DNA from: Alphaproteobacteria bacterium
Lineage (GTDB): Bacteria > Pseudomonadota > Alphaproteobacteria > JAEULC01
DNA length: 56,003 nt
Direction: 5' to 3'
NCBI GenBank assembly: GCA_023150455.1
Contig: JAKLKW010000007.1
Span: 1 to 56,003 of the forward strand
Position 1 is the stretch's first letter, and every line of letters starts with the position of its first letter. The position numbers and the translations under genes were made by a program. The notes under the pieces are model-generated. The model did not search any database. It saw only the letters and a program-made list of their open reading frames with translations, and was not told where the DNA came from. Of this stretch, positions 17,487 through 25,398 are shown one piece after another.

Positions 17487-18407
17487 TTACAGGCCCGGGC
17501 TGTCGCGGCCCTCGCGCAGGCCGAGGAGCGCATAGGGCCGCTCGCCGTCCGGCGTGAGCCAGACCTGCGCATCGAGGCGGTACACGGCCCCGCCGGTCAG
17601 CGTGGCGACGGCACGGATGGTGAAGGCATAGCCGGGCGAGCGCGACGCGTAGCGCCCGATTCCGCCGAGCGCGGGGTCGGGCAGCGCGTCGCCGCGGTCG
17701 AGCGTGCGCTTGCGCTGCGCCGCGACCTGCTCGACCTCGCGGTCGCGGATGCCGGGCAGCGCGCGCAGCGCGGCGAGCGGCGCCACGCGCGGGTCGATGC
17801 CGGATTGCAGGCAGTGCACGGTCACGATCGGCTCGAGCCGGCGATAAAGCTCGGGCGTCATGCCCATCACCTGCTGCAGCTCCTCGACCGACTGGAACGC
17901 CCCGTTGCGCGGGCCGACGCGGCCGGCGGCCTCGTACTCGCGTCGCTCCGCGCCGCGCTGGTTGCGCTGATCGTCGGGATCGCGCCAGTCCAGGATCGCG
18001 TCGGCGATCGCGTCGGCGTCGCGGCTGCGGCCGGCCGCCACCTGCACCGCGCCGCGCACCAGCTCGCCCCAGCTCGTGTTGAGGTCGATCTTGCCGCATT
18101 CGTCCTGGATGGCCGTGCGCACGACACCGCCGGCGAGCTGGAACTCGATGCCGCTGGAGCCGTCCGGCCGCAGCCGCACCGCCTCGCCCTCGTCCAGGAG
18201 GGCGAGGATGGCGCGCTGGATGCCGGCCTCGGCGAGATAGCGCGCGCGGGCGGAATCGACCTGGTTGCGCGCGAGATGCGTCTCGGTCCGCGCCGTGACG
18301 CCCAGCCCGATCACCAGGGCCGACATGATCACGAGCATCCACAGCACCGTCAGCAGCGCCAAACCGCGCTGGCGGCGGGCCGCGCGCAAGAAGGTGCGCG
18401 CGCTCAT
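17487..18407 (-). CDS. gspK: Type II secretion minor pseudopilin GspK
   Basis: The 306-residue protein starts with a type IV prepilin-like leader, RRQRG followed by LALLTVLWMLVIMSALVIG, and lacks the usual Glu5, as is normal for GspK. The following domain shows DECGKIDLNTSW, ADAIADAILDWRDPDD, FQSVEELQQVMGMTPELY and LPGIRDREV, which match the large GspK insert domain. GspK caps the pseudopilus tip with GspI and GspJ. The ATG at 18407 overlaps the gspJ stop as ATGA; the long open frame upstream is only a shadow of gspJ. The gene ends about 100 bases before the annotated gspL start, part of which probably belongs to gspL. Confidence 0.93.
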   Translation of the reverse strand: MSARTFLRAARRQRGLALLTVLWMLVIMSALVIGLGVTARTETHLARNQVDSARARYLAEAGIQRAILALLDEGEAVRLRPDGSSGIEFQLAGGVVRTAIQDECGKIDLNTSWGELVRGAVQVAAGRSRDADAIADAILDWRDPDDQRNQRGAERREYEAAGRVGPRNGAFQSVEELQQVMGMTPELYRRLEPIVTVHCLQSGIDPRVAPLAALRALPGIRDREVEQVAAQRKRTLDRGDALPDPALGGIGRYASRSPGYAFTIRAVATLTGGAVYRLDAQVWLTPDGERPYALLGLREGRDSPGL

Positions 18408-19036
18408 CGCGGCTCGGGCTCCAGCGGCAATGCCACCACCAGCGGCGGCCAGGGCGGCGCCGTCGGATCGGCCAGCTGCAGGTCGAGCCGCACGAGCTTC
18501 GGCAGGGTCGCCTGCGCGCGCCATTCCGTGCGCCATTGCAGCCGGCGCACGCCCGGGTCGAGGCCGAAATAGGCCCAGCGCAGCGTCAGGATGCCGTCGA
18601 CCAGCACGGTTTCGTCGGCGCCGGCGCCGAAGGCGAAGACGGACTGCTCGCCCGCGGTCGGCTGGCGCTGCAGCACGAGCGCCTTGCCCGCGCCGCCGTC
18701 GCGCAGCGCGAGCCGGACCAGGTGCACCCCGCCCTCGCCCGGCCACGGCGGCATCACGGCGACGAACCCCACCTGCTCGGCCTCGCCGGTGAAGCCGACC
18801 TGCTCGCGCTGGCCGACGCGCCAGCGCACCGGCCGCGCCTGCGTCAGGTAGCGGCGCAGCGTCTCCTGCGCGATGCGCATGGTCTCGCTATGCGCCGCGC
18901 GCGCGTCCATCGCGGCCGTGCCGCGGACGGTCACGCCCAGCGCGCCGGCGAGCGTCGCGACCAGGAGCGCCAGCAGCCCGAGCGCGACCACCAGCTCCAT
19001 CAGCGTCATGCCGCGTTGCGTGCGCATCACCGCCAC
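18404..19036 (-). CDS. gspJ: Type II secretion minor pseudopilin GspJ
   Basis: The 210-residue protein has a prepilin leader cut at QRG/MTLMELVVALG, with Glu5 present, followed by a hydrophobic helix and a beta-rich pseudopilin domain. GspJ forms the pseudopilus tip complex with GspI and GspK. The prepilin peptidase encoded by gspO in the same operon would process it. It overlaps gspK by four bases (ATGA) and follows gspI after 18 bases. Length and gene order fit the family. Confidence 0.9.
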   Translation of the reverse strand: MAVMRTQRGMTLMELVVALGLLALLVATLAGALGVTVRGTAAMDARAAHSETMRIAQETLRRYLTQARPVRWRVGQREQVGFTGEAEQVGFVAVMPPWPGEGGVHLVRLALRDGGAGKALVLQRQPTAGEQSVFAFGAGADETVLVDGILTLRWAYFGLDPGVRRLQWRTEWRAQATLPKLVRLDLQLADPTAPPWPPLVVALPLEPEPR

Positions 19037-19054
19037 CCCGTCACCGCGGCCCCA

Positions 19055-19522
19055 TCATCTCGGACGGGGCGCAAGGCGCAGCGTCGTCAGCGTGACCTCC
19101 GACGGCCGCTCCTCCGGTCCCCAGGCCACGGTCACCGACACGACCAGCGGCATCACCGCGGCGGCGGGGCTGGTCGATTGCTGCGGTCCCGGTGTGGCGG
19201 CGAGCCGGTAGCCCGGCATCGGGCGTACCGCCACCAGCCACTGGAATCCGTCGGTCGACTCGCCGAAGGTCTCGCCCAGGCGCAGCCCCTCGGTGATGCC
19301 GAGCTCGGCCAGGCGCGATTCCGCCAGCAGCACCGCGCGGCTGTAGCGGTCGGCGTCGGTCGTGCCGCGCGCCGCGCCGCCCACGACCTGGAAGGCGACG
19401 GCGAGCGTGGCCGCGACCAGGCCAATCGCCACCAGCATCTCGAGCAGGCTTAGCCCCCGTTGCGCCGGGCCGCGTCGCGCCGGGCCGCGCCGGGGCGCGC
19501 TCCTGTCGCGCCACGTCCTCAC
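19055..19522 (-). CDS. gspI: Type II secretion minor pseudopilin GspI
   Basis: The 155-residue protein has a long basic leader with repeated RRGPA-type units, a prepilin site at QRG/LSLLEMLVAIGLV with Glu5, and a C-terminal domain with RLAELG and LVVSVTVAWG. It is expected in the pseudopilus tip with GspJ and GspK. The ATG overlaps the gspH stop as ATGA. The leader of about 23 residues is longer than usual and is built from a GC-rich tandem sequence (19455-19500), so the true start could also lie slightly downstream, but no better start codon is present. Confidence 0.88.
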   Translation of the reverse strand: MRTWRDRSAPRRGPARRGPAQRGLSLLEMLVAIGLVAATLAVAFQVVGGAARGTTDADRYSRAVLLAESRLAELGITEGLRLGETFGESTDGFQWLVAVRPMPGYRLAATPGPQQSTSPAAAVMPLVVSVTVAWGPEERPSEVTLTTLRLAPRPR

Positions 19523-19971
19523 GGCGACCCGACCCGGCCCGAGAGCCAGTCGACCGCGATGTCGGCGCTGCCGCCGCCCGCCGTGCTGAGGGTGATGCGC
19601 CCGCCGGTCGAGGCGCCGTCGGGGAAGAAGTCGATGGCGGCGAGGCGCGGCGACAGCCGATGCGTCGCCGGCACCGCGGCAACGGCGGCGATGCCGCGCG
19701 GCAGCGGGCGCATCGACGGATCGGCGCCGTAGACGCCGGCCCCGGTGTCGATGACGAAGCGCACCTCGCGCGCGCCCACCACCGCGTCCGAGCGCGCCCT
19801 GCGCAGCGAGGCGGCAAGCTCGCGCGTCGCGACCTGAAGGTCGCCCGCGCCGATCACGCGATTGAGCGCCGGTGCCGCCAGCCCATAGGCCATCGCCAGC
19901 AGGGCCAGCACGACCAGCAGCTCGACCAGCGTGAAGCCGGCCTCAGTTGTAGACGTCGGCGTTCTCGCCAT
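19519..19971 (-). CDS. gspH: Type II secretion minor pseudopilin GspH
   Basis: The 150-residue protein has a prepilin site at EAG/FTLVELLVVLALLAM with Glu5, then an ELAASLRRARSDAV segment typical of GspH/FimT pseudopilins, and a beta domain with RFVIDTGAGVYGAD. It is a minor subunit that joins the pseudopilus body to the tip complex. The start at 19971 overlaps the end of gspG by 29 bases, and the end overlaps gspI by four bases, so translation of the three genes is probably coupled. Confidence 0.9.
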   Translation of the reverse strand: MARTPTSTTEAGFTLVELLVVLALLAMAYGLAAPALNRVIGAGDLQVATRELAASLRRARSDAVVGAREVRFVIDTGAGVYGADPSMRPLPRGIAAVAAVPATHRLSPRLAAIDFFPDGASTGGRITLSTAGGGSADIAVDWLSGRVGSP

Positions 19972-20503
19972 CGCCGCCCCGGGCGCCGTCCGCGCCCAAC
20001 GAATAGAGGTCGAAGGACTGGCCGCGCTTGCTCGGCACCTCGTAGAGATAGCCGCGGCCCCACGGGTCCGCCGGCACCTCGTTGCCCTTGAGATAGGGGC
20101 CGTTCCAGCGCGCCGCGTTGCCGGGCCGGCTGACCAGCGCCTTCAGCCCCTCGTCCTGCGTCGGATAGCGCCCGACGTCCAGCCGGTACAGGTCGAGCGC
20201 CTGGCTGAGGTTCTGGATCTGCATCTTGGCCACGTCGGACTTGGCGCGGCCCAGATAGTCGATCGTGCGCGGCACGACCAGCCCGAACAGCAGGCCGAGG
20301 ATGACCAGCACCACCAGCATCTCGACCAGGGTGAAGCCCTCCGAACCCCTCGCCCGCGAAGCGGGAGAAGGACGGGCCCGTCGCCCTGGCGACGGGAGGG
20401 TGAGGGCGTGTGCGCCATCGAGCCGGCCCTCGCCCGGCACGCTACGTTCGCCACCCTCTCCCGCCTGCGGCGGGCGAGGGCAAGGAGCCATGAGCATCTT
20501 CAT
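19943..20503 (-). CDS. gspG: Type II secretion major pseudopilin GspG with repeat-extended leader
   Basis: The 186-residue product is the major pseudopilin: SEG/FTLVEMLVVLVILGLLFGLV with Glu5, then GRYPTQDEGLKALV, WNGPYLKG, DPWGRGYLYEVP and the calcium-site end GADGARGGDGENADVYN. The ATG at 20503 overlaps the gspF stop as TGATG, which fixes the start. The leader before the cleavage site is 56 residues instead of the usual 6-15. Residues about 6-50 are Pro/Gly/Arg-rich and are translated from a REP-like palindromic repeat, leaving MKML at one end and RARGSEG at the other, which together would make a normal leader. Whether the long leader is still processed is not known. Confidence 0.93.
   Translation of the reverse strand: MKMLMAPCPRPPQAGEGGERSVPGEGRLDGAHALTLPSPGRRARPSPASRARGSEGFTLVEMLVVLVILGLLFGLVVPRTIDYLGRAKSDVAKMQIQNLSQALDLYRLDVGRYPTQDEGLKALVSRPGNAARWNGPYLKGNEVPADPWGRGYLYEVPSKRGQSFDLYSLGADGARGGDGENADVYN
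20345..20482. repeat. REP-like composite palindromic repeat inserted in the gspG leader
   Basis: Three GC hairpins follow one another: CCCGC-GAA-GCGGG (20353-20365), CCCGTCGCC-CT-GGCGACGGG (20377-20396) and CCCGCC-TGC-GGCGGG (20460-20474). They are flanked by CCCTCGCCC, GGGTGAGGG and GGGCGAGGG stretches that recall the extragenic palindromic repeats common in alphaproteobacteria. The element sits inside coding sequence and keeps the frame. Confidence 0.75.
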
Positions 20504-22710
20504 CACAATGCCAACGTGTTGAGGCCGGTGATCGCCGCCAGCAGCGACAGCACGATGCCGCCGACGACGATGCCGATGGTGAGGATGAGCGCGGGCTCGA
20601 TCACGGCGGCGACGCGGCGCACGGCCACGTCGACGTCGCCGGCATAGATGTCGGCGACGCGCGCCAGCATCTCGCTGAGCCGCCCGCCCTCCTCGCCGAC
20701 GCGGATCAGCTGCACGGCGAGCGACGGCAGGACCCGGCCTTCCTCGAGCGCGTCGGCCAGCCGCTCGCCCTGCTTGACGCGCTCGGCGGCCGCGGCGACC
20801 ACGGCGCCGATCGCGCGGTTGGGAACGGCGTTGGCGACCAGCGGCAGCGCCTCGGGCAGCGGCACGCCGTTGGCGAGCAGCGTGCCGAGCGCGCGCGCCA
20901 GGCGCTCCGCCGAGACGCCGGCCACCACCTTGCCGACGAGCGGCAGGCGCAGGAGGCGCGCGTGCAGCCGGGCGCGGCCGCGCAGGCCGCGGGCGCGCCA
21001 GCGCGCCAGCAGCCAGACGACGAGGCCGGCGGCGGGCGCGATCCAGCCATACTGGCGCAGCTGGACCGACGCGGCGATCACCAGGCGCGTGGCCAGCGGC
21101 GGCGTCTGCGCCGACTGGCGCAGCAGGGCCTCGAACTGCGGCACGACCAGCGTCAGGAGCAGCGTGACCGAGACGGCGGCGGCGAACGCGAGCACGGTCG
21201 GATAGATCATCGCCGTCCTGACCGAGCGCTCGAGCTTCTGTCCGCGCTCCTGGTAGGCGGCGACCTGCTCGAGGACCTCGGCCAGCGAGCCGCCCGCCTC
21301 GCCCGCGCGCACGGCGGTGCGCAGGAACTCGTCGAACTGCTCGGGCAGCGCCTCCATCGCCTCGGACAGCAGCGCGCCGCCGCGAACGCGCGCCAAGAGC
21401 GCGTCCGCCGCCGCCGCGACGCGGTCGTCTGCCGTCGACTCGACGATGATGCGCAAGGCGTGGTCCATCGGCAGGCCGGCCGCGAGCAGGACCTGCAGCT
21501 CGCGCGTGAAGACCGGCAGCAGGCGCGCCGGCAGCGCGCGCCGCGCGCGCTTGGCCTTGGCCTTGCGCTTGTCGCGCGCAGCCCGCGGCGCCTCGGCCCG
21601 CCCGGGCTCCGCCTCCGGCGCCTCGCGCGCGGCCGCGAGATCGGGCATCGCCACGGCCGGAAGGGTGACGCCGGCGGGGACGACCGCGCGCGACGGCTCG
21701 AGATACGGCTCGACCGGCTCTTCGGGCACTGCCGGCTCGATGCGCTCGACGGTCGAGCGCTCGACCTCGGCGAGCCAGCGGCCGGCCGAGGATTCGTCGG
21801 GCAGGCCCGCCGACGGCGGTGCCGCTTCGGCGGCCGGCAGCGGCTCGCCTGGCGTCACGTCCCACCGCATCGGCAGGGGCTCTTCACGCGTCGCGACGGT
21901 GCGGTAGGCGGGCGGATAGGGCTCGTCCTCGCGGTCGAGCGCCGGGCCGACCGGCGGCTCGGGCGGCATCTCGCCGGGCAGACCCCGGCCGGACGCCGGC
22001 TCCTCGGGCAGCGGTGCCGCGTGCACGTCCAGCGCCGCCAGCCGCTCGTCGGCGGACTCGGGCGGCGCCTCGGCGGGCACTTCGGTTGGGACGGCCCATT
22101 CGGCTTCGCCCGTTCCCGCCGCCTCCGCCATGGGCGGTGCGGCGGCGGAGGGCTCGACCGGCGCGACCGCCGGCGGCATCGCCTCGGCGACATGGGCCGC
22201 GGGCGGCTCGATCGGCGCTTCGCCCGGCACGGCTTCGGCCGACGGCACCGGCTGCAGCGGGGGCCCGGGTGCGGATTCCGGCATGGGTTCGGGCGCGGGC
22301 GGCGCAGGCGGCGCGACGACGACGATGGCAGGCTTCGCCCGCCCCTGCCGCACGGTCCCGCGCAACACCTCGCGCAGCCGCACGATCGGCTTGCGCGCAG
22401 GCGGCGGCGCCGGTGCGGTCTCCGGCTCGGGCGGCGGCTGCGGCTCGGGTCCGAGCTCGGGCGGCGGCGGCGACACCAGCTGCGGTTCGGGACGACCCGC
22501 CTCGATGCGCGGCGGCTCGGCCATGACCGGCTCGATGCGCTCGGGCGGCTGGCGCCGGCGCAACGGAGCGTCGCGCATCTCCTCCACGCGCACCGGCAGG
22601 TGGTTGAGCTCGCGCAGGCGCCCGATCGCGGCCTGGCGGTCGCTCGCCTCCAGCTCGCCTTCCACCACCTCGCTCGACGGCGCGACGGCCTTGAAGCGGA
22701 AGCGCGCCAT
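20503..22710 (-). CDS. gspF: Type II secretion inner-membrane platform protein GspF with a large low-complexity insert
   Basis: The 735-residue product is nearly twice the usual GspF length of about 400. Residues 1-45 are the normal N-terminal segment (ARFRFKAVAPSSEVVEGELE). Residues about 46-390 form a Pro/Ala/Glu-rich, probably disordered linker. Residues 391-735 hold two T2SSF repeats with LPVFTRELQVLLAAGLPMDH, AGEAGGSLAEVLEQVA, LARALGTLLANGVPLPEAL and GEEGGRLSEML, and three membrane helices. GspF is the inner-membrane platform around which the pseudopilus is assembled. The start at 22710 follows the gspE stop by five bases. The insert is in frame and bounded by intact family sequence, so it is an expansion rather than a frameshift. 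Confidence 0.92.
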   Translation of the reverse strand: MARFRFKAVAPSSEVVEGELEASDRQAAIGRLRELNHLPVRVEEMRDAPLRRRQPPERIEPVMAEPPRIEAGRPEPQLVSPPPPELGPEPQPPPEPETAPAPPPARKPIVRLREVLRGTVRQGRAKPAIVVVAPPAPPAPEPMPESAPGPPLQPVPSAEAVPGEAPIEPPAAHVAEAMPPAVAPVEPSAAAPPMAEAAGTGEAEWAVPTEVPAEAPPESADERLAALDVHAAPLPEEPASGRGLPGEMPPEPPVGPALDREDEPYPPAYRTVATREEPLPMRWDVTPGEPLPAAEAAPPSAGLPDESSAGRWLAEVERSTVERIEPAVPEEPVEPYLEPSRAVVPAGVTLPAVAMPDLAAAREAPEAEPGRAEAPRAARDKRKAKAKRARRALPARLLPVFTRELQVLLAAGLPMDHALRIIVESTADDRVAAAADALLARVRGGALLSEAMEALPEQFDEFLRTAVRAGEAGGSLAEVLEQVAAYQERGQKLERSVRTAMIYPTVLAFAAAVSVTLLLTLVVPQFEALLRQSAQTPPLATRLVIAASVQLRQYGWIAPAAGLVVWLLARWRARGLRGRARLHARLLRLPLVGKVVAGVSAERLARALGTLLANGVPLPEALPLVANAVPNRAIGAVVAAAAERVKQGERLADALEEGRVLPSLAVQLIRVGEEGGRLSEMLARVADIYAGDVDVAVRRVAAVIEPALILTIGIVVGGIVLSLLAAITGLNTLAL

Positions 22711-22715
22711 GCCGC

Positions 22716-24515
22716 CTACTCCGCCTGTGTCACGCGCAGGACTTCCTCGAGCGTGGTCTGGCCGTCGACCGCCTTGGCCAGGCCGTCCTCGCGCATCGTC
22801 CTCATGCCCTCGGCGCGCGCCGCGCGCTCGATCTCCGGCGCGTCGACCCGGTCGAGCACGAGGCGGCGGATGCTCTCGGTCATCGGCAGCACCTCGGCGA
22901 CCGAGCTGCGCCCGACATAGCCGCCGCCGTTGCACTGCCCGCAGCCCTTGGCGCGATAGAGCACGGGGCGGCGCGCGCGCACGGCGGCGAGCGACAAGGG
23001 CTCGGGCGGCAACGGCGCCGGCGCGAGCCCGACCGCGCGCAGCATCTCGGACGTCTCGCTGTAGGCCACCCGGCAGTGCGGGCACAGCGTGCGCACCAGG
23101 CGCTGTGCGACGATGGCGCGCAGCGCCGAGGTCAGGAGGTAGCTCTCCACGCCCATGTCGACCAGGCGCGTGATCGCGCCGGCGGCGCTGTTGGTGTGCA
23201 GCGTCGACAGGACCAGGTGCCCGGTCAGCGCCGCCTGCACGGCGATGCGCGCCGTCTCGACGTCGCGGATCTCGCCGACCATGATGATGTCGGGATCGTG
23301 GCGCAGCACCGAGCGCAGGATGTTGGCGAAGCCCAGCCCGATGCGCGGATTGACCTGGATCTGGTTCACCCCCGGCATCTGGTATTCGATCGGGTCCTCG
23401 ACCGTGACGATCTTGCGCTCGGGGCCGTTCAGGCGCTGCAGCGCCGCGTAGAGCGTGGTGGTCTTGCCGCTGCCGGTCGGCCCGGTCACCAGCACGATCC
23501 CGTTGCCGTGCTCCAGCGCATCGGTCAGCCGCTTGAGCGGCGTGTCGGCGAAGCCCAGCCTGGCGAAGTCGAGCGGGGCCTGCGCGCGGTCGAGGATGCG
23601 GAGAACCACGGCCTCGCCGTGGAGGGTCGGCACGATCGAGACGCGCAGGTCGATGTCGCGACCTTCGACCGAGATCTTGCAGCGCCCGTCCTGCGCCAGC
23701 CGGCGCTCGACGATGTCGAGCCCGGCCATCACCTTGACGCGGCTGACGATGCCCTGGTGCAGCTCGAGCGGCGGCGGCTCGACCGGGCGCAGCAGGCCGT
23801 CGATGCGGAAGCGCAGGCGCAGCGCGCCCTCGAACGGCTCGATATGGATGTCCGAGGCGCGGCGCGTCACCGCCTCGCTGATCATGCGGTTGACCAGGCG
23901 GATGACCGGCGCGCCGGACGCCATGTCCTTGAGGCGCTCGACGTCCTGCGTGTCGACCGGCCGCGCCTGCTGCGCGGCCTGGCGCATCCGCTCGGCTTCG
24001 GCCGCCCTGCCGTCGCCGTAGAGCCGGTCGATCTGGCGGTCGAGCTCGGCCGGCACCGCGACCACCGGGCGGACCGGCTTGTCGACCAAAAGGCGCAGCG
24101 CCTCGATGGCATAGCCGTCGAGGGGATCGGCCATCGCCACGCGGATCTCGGCCGCGCTCTCGGCGATCGGCAGCACGCGCGACTGGCGCAGGAAGTCGAC
24201 CGCGACGCGGTCGCCGAGCAGCGGCTCGGACGGAAAGTCGCCGGTGCGCGCCAAGCCGATGCCCAGGCTCTCCGCCAGCGCCACCGCCATGTCCTCCTCG
24301 CTGACCAGCCCCAGGCGCGGCAGGATGCGGTGGATCGGCTCGCCGCTGACCGAGCGCAGATGCGTCGCGCGCTGCAGCCCGCCGCGGTCGATCTTGCCGC
24401 GTGACAGTAGGATGTCGGTCAGCTCGCGCGCCACGTCCTGTCGTCCGTTCGTCCCTGTCCTGAAGCCGGAGCGCCCTTCACGGGCGCAACTCGAGCGGCC
24501 CATAGAGTACGACAA
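22716..24515 (-). CDS. gspE: Type II secretion ATPase GspE
   Basis: The 599-residue protein drives secretion by ATP hydrolysis on the cytosolic face. It shows the N1E/MshEN-type domain, the SDIHIEPFEG segment, Walker A GPTGSGKTTT (345-354), Asp box, Walker B DPDIIMVGEIRD (408-417), the His box STLHTNSA and a zinc site formed by C478, C481, C525 and C528. The start is uncertain: the ATG at 24515 overlaps gspO by 38 bases, and a GTG at 24434 (VARELTDIL) would begin at the first conserved-looking helix. It lies between gspO and gspF in the operon. Confidence 0.95.
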   Translation of the reverse strand: MSYSMGRSSCAREGRSGFRTGTNGRQDVARELTDILLSRGKIDRGGLQRATHLRSVSGEPIHRILPRLGLVSEEDMAVALAESLGIGLARTGDFPSEPLLGDRVAVDFLRQSRVLPIAESAAEIRVAMADPLDGYAIEALRLLVDKPVRPVVAVPAELDRQIDRLYGDGRAAEAERMRQAAQQARPVDTQDVERLKDMASGAPVIRLVNRMISEAVTRRASDIHIEPFEGALRLRFRIDGLLRPVEPPPLELHQGIVSRVKVMAGLDIVERRLAQDGRCKISVEGRDIDLRVSIVPTLHGEAVVLRILDRAQAPLDFARLGFADTPLKRLTDALEHGNGIVLVTGPTGSGKTTTLYAALQRLNGPERKIVTVEDPIEYQMPGVNQIQVNPRIGLGFANILRSVLRHDPDIIMVGEIRDVETARIAVQAALTGHLVLSTLHTNSAAGAITRLVDMGVESYLLTSALRAIVAQRLVRTLCPHCRVAYSETSEMLRAVGLAPAPLPPEPLSLAAVRARRPVLYRAKGCGQCNGGGYVGRSSVAEVLPMTESIRRLVLDRVDAPEIERAARAEGMRTMREDGLAKAVDGQTTLEEVLRVTQAE

Positions 24516-25269
24516 GCCACGTACCCAAGGCGAGATGAACCCCGAAAGGCACGGGGGTGGCGCCGCGCAGGCGGCGCCGGCGAATCGCGGCGATCAGCAG
24601 CGCCGAGACGAGGCCGCTCAGCGCCGCGATCAGCACGACGCCCGGCAGGCCGGCCCAGCCGGTCCAGGCGCCGGCGGCGGCCAGGAGCTTGGCGTCGCCG
24701 AGGCCGAGGCCCGCCCGGCCGCGCAACCGGCGATAGGCCTCGCCCGCGGCCCAAAGCACGGCAAAGCCGAGCACCAGCCCGAGCGCCGAATCGGCCAGGG
24801 TCACGCCGCCCGGCAGGAGGCCCAGCGCCGCCAGGGCCGGCCCGCCCGCGGCCAGCGGCAGGGTGACCGAGTCGGGCAGCAGGAAGTGACGCGCATCGAT
24901 CAGCGCCAACGCCAGCAGCGTCCAGCCCAGGACGGCGACCGCCCAGACCGACCAGATCGGCAAGGCCGGCCACCAGGCCGCGGCGGCCCACGCCCACAGC
25001 GCCAGGGCGAGGCAGGCCAACTCGGTCAGCGGATAGGACGCGGAGATCGCCGCGTCGCACGCCCGGCAGCGCCCGCGCCGCCACAGCCAGCCCAGGACCG
25101 GTACCAGATCGACCGGCCCGAGGGTCGTGCCGCAGGCCGGACAGGCGGAGCGCGACCACACGACCGGCCGGCCGCGCGGCAGCCGGTAGACCAGGGTGGC
25201 GACGAAGCTGCCGACGAAGGGGGCGGCGAGCAGCAAGGCCGCCGCGCCGAGGGTCGCGCCGGACGTCAT
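24478..25269 (-). CDS. gspO: Prepilin peptidase / N-methyltransferase GspO (A24 family)
   Basis: The 263-residue integral membrane protein cleaves the leaders of the pseudopilins in this operon. Both catalytic aspartates are present: D125 in LIDARHFLLPD and D192 in the GxGD motif GLGLGDAK. The N-terminal cytosolic loop keeps the zinc-binding pairs C43-C46 and C68-C71, which marks the bifunctional, methylating type. Several hydrophobic segments follow. It is the first gene of the operon and reads divergently from the pentaheme cytochrome gene, with 129 bases between the two starts. Confidence 0.94.
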   Translation of the reverse strand: MTSGATLGAAALLLAAPFVGSFVATLVYRLPRGRPVVWSRSACPACGTTLGPVDLVPVLGWLWRRGRCRACDAAISASYPLTELACLALALWAWAAAAWWPALPIWSVWAVAVLGWTLLALALIDARHFLLPDSVTLPLAAGGPALAALGLLPGGVTLADSALGLVLGFAVLWAAGEAYRRLRGRAGLGLGDAKLLAAAGAWTGWAGLPGVVLIAALSGLVSALLIAAIRRRRLRGATPVPFGVHLALGTWLVVLYGPLELRP

Positions 25270-25331
25270 CCCCGCCGCGCTACTGGATCGGCCGGATCGT
25301 CATGACGGCTAGTCTAACACCGCCTTCGGAC

Positions 25332-25361
25332 TTTACCGTTGCGCCCCCCGCCCCCCATAAT
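25332..25361 (+). promoter_or_regulatory. Candidate promoter for the pentaheme cytochrome gene
   Basis: TTTACC (25332-25337), an 18-base spacer and CATAAT (25356-25361) stand 38 bases before the GTG start. The -10 matches five of six consensus bases, the -35 four. It lies in the divergent region shared with gspO. Confidence 0.35.
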
Positions 25362-25398
25362 GCCGGCATCGGCGAAGCCGGGGTGGGGGAGCAGTACC

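Noticed and set aside
16350..18572. Long open frame on the plus strand opposite gspL, gspK and gspM
   Set aside because: It is antisense to well-recognised type II secretion genes and its translation is Arg/Ala-rich without any family pattern; high GC produces such frames.
19455..19500. Possible tandem repeat or phase-variable tract in the gspI leader
   Set aside because: The CGCCGGGCCGCG-like units are imperfect and few, more likely ordinary GC-rich low complexity.
22575..22710. Frameshift or gene fusion as cause of the long GspF
   Set aside because: The frame is continuous, both ends match GspF, and the insert is low-complexity Pro/Ala/Glu sequence rather than another domain.
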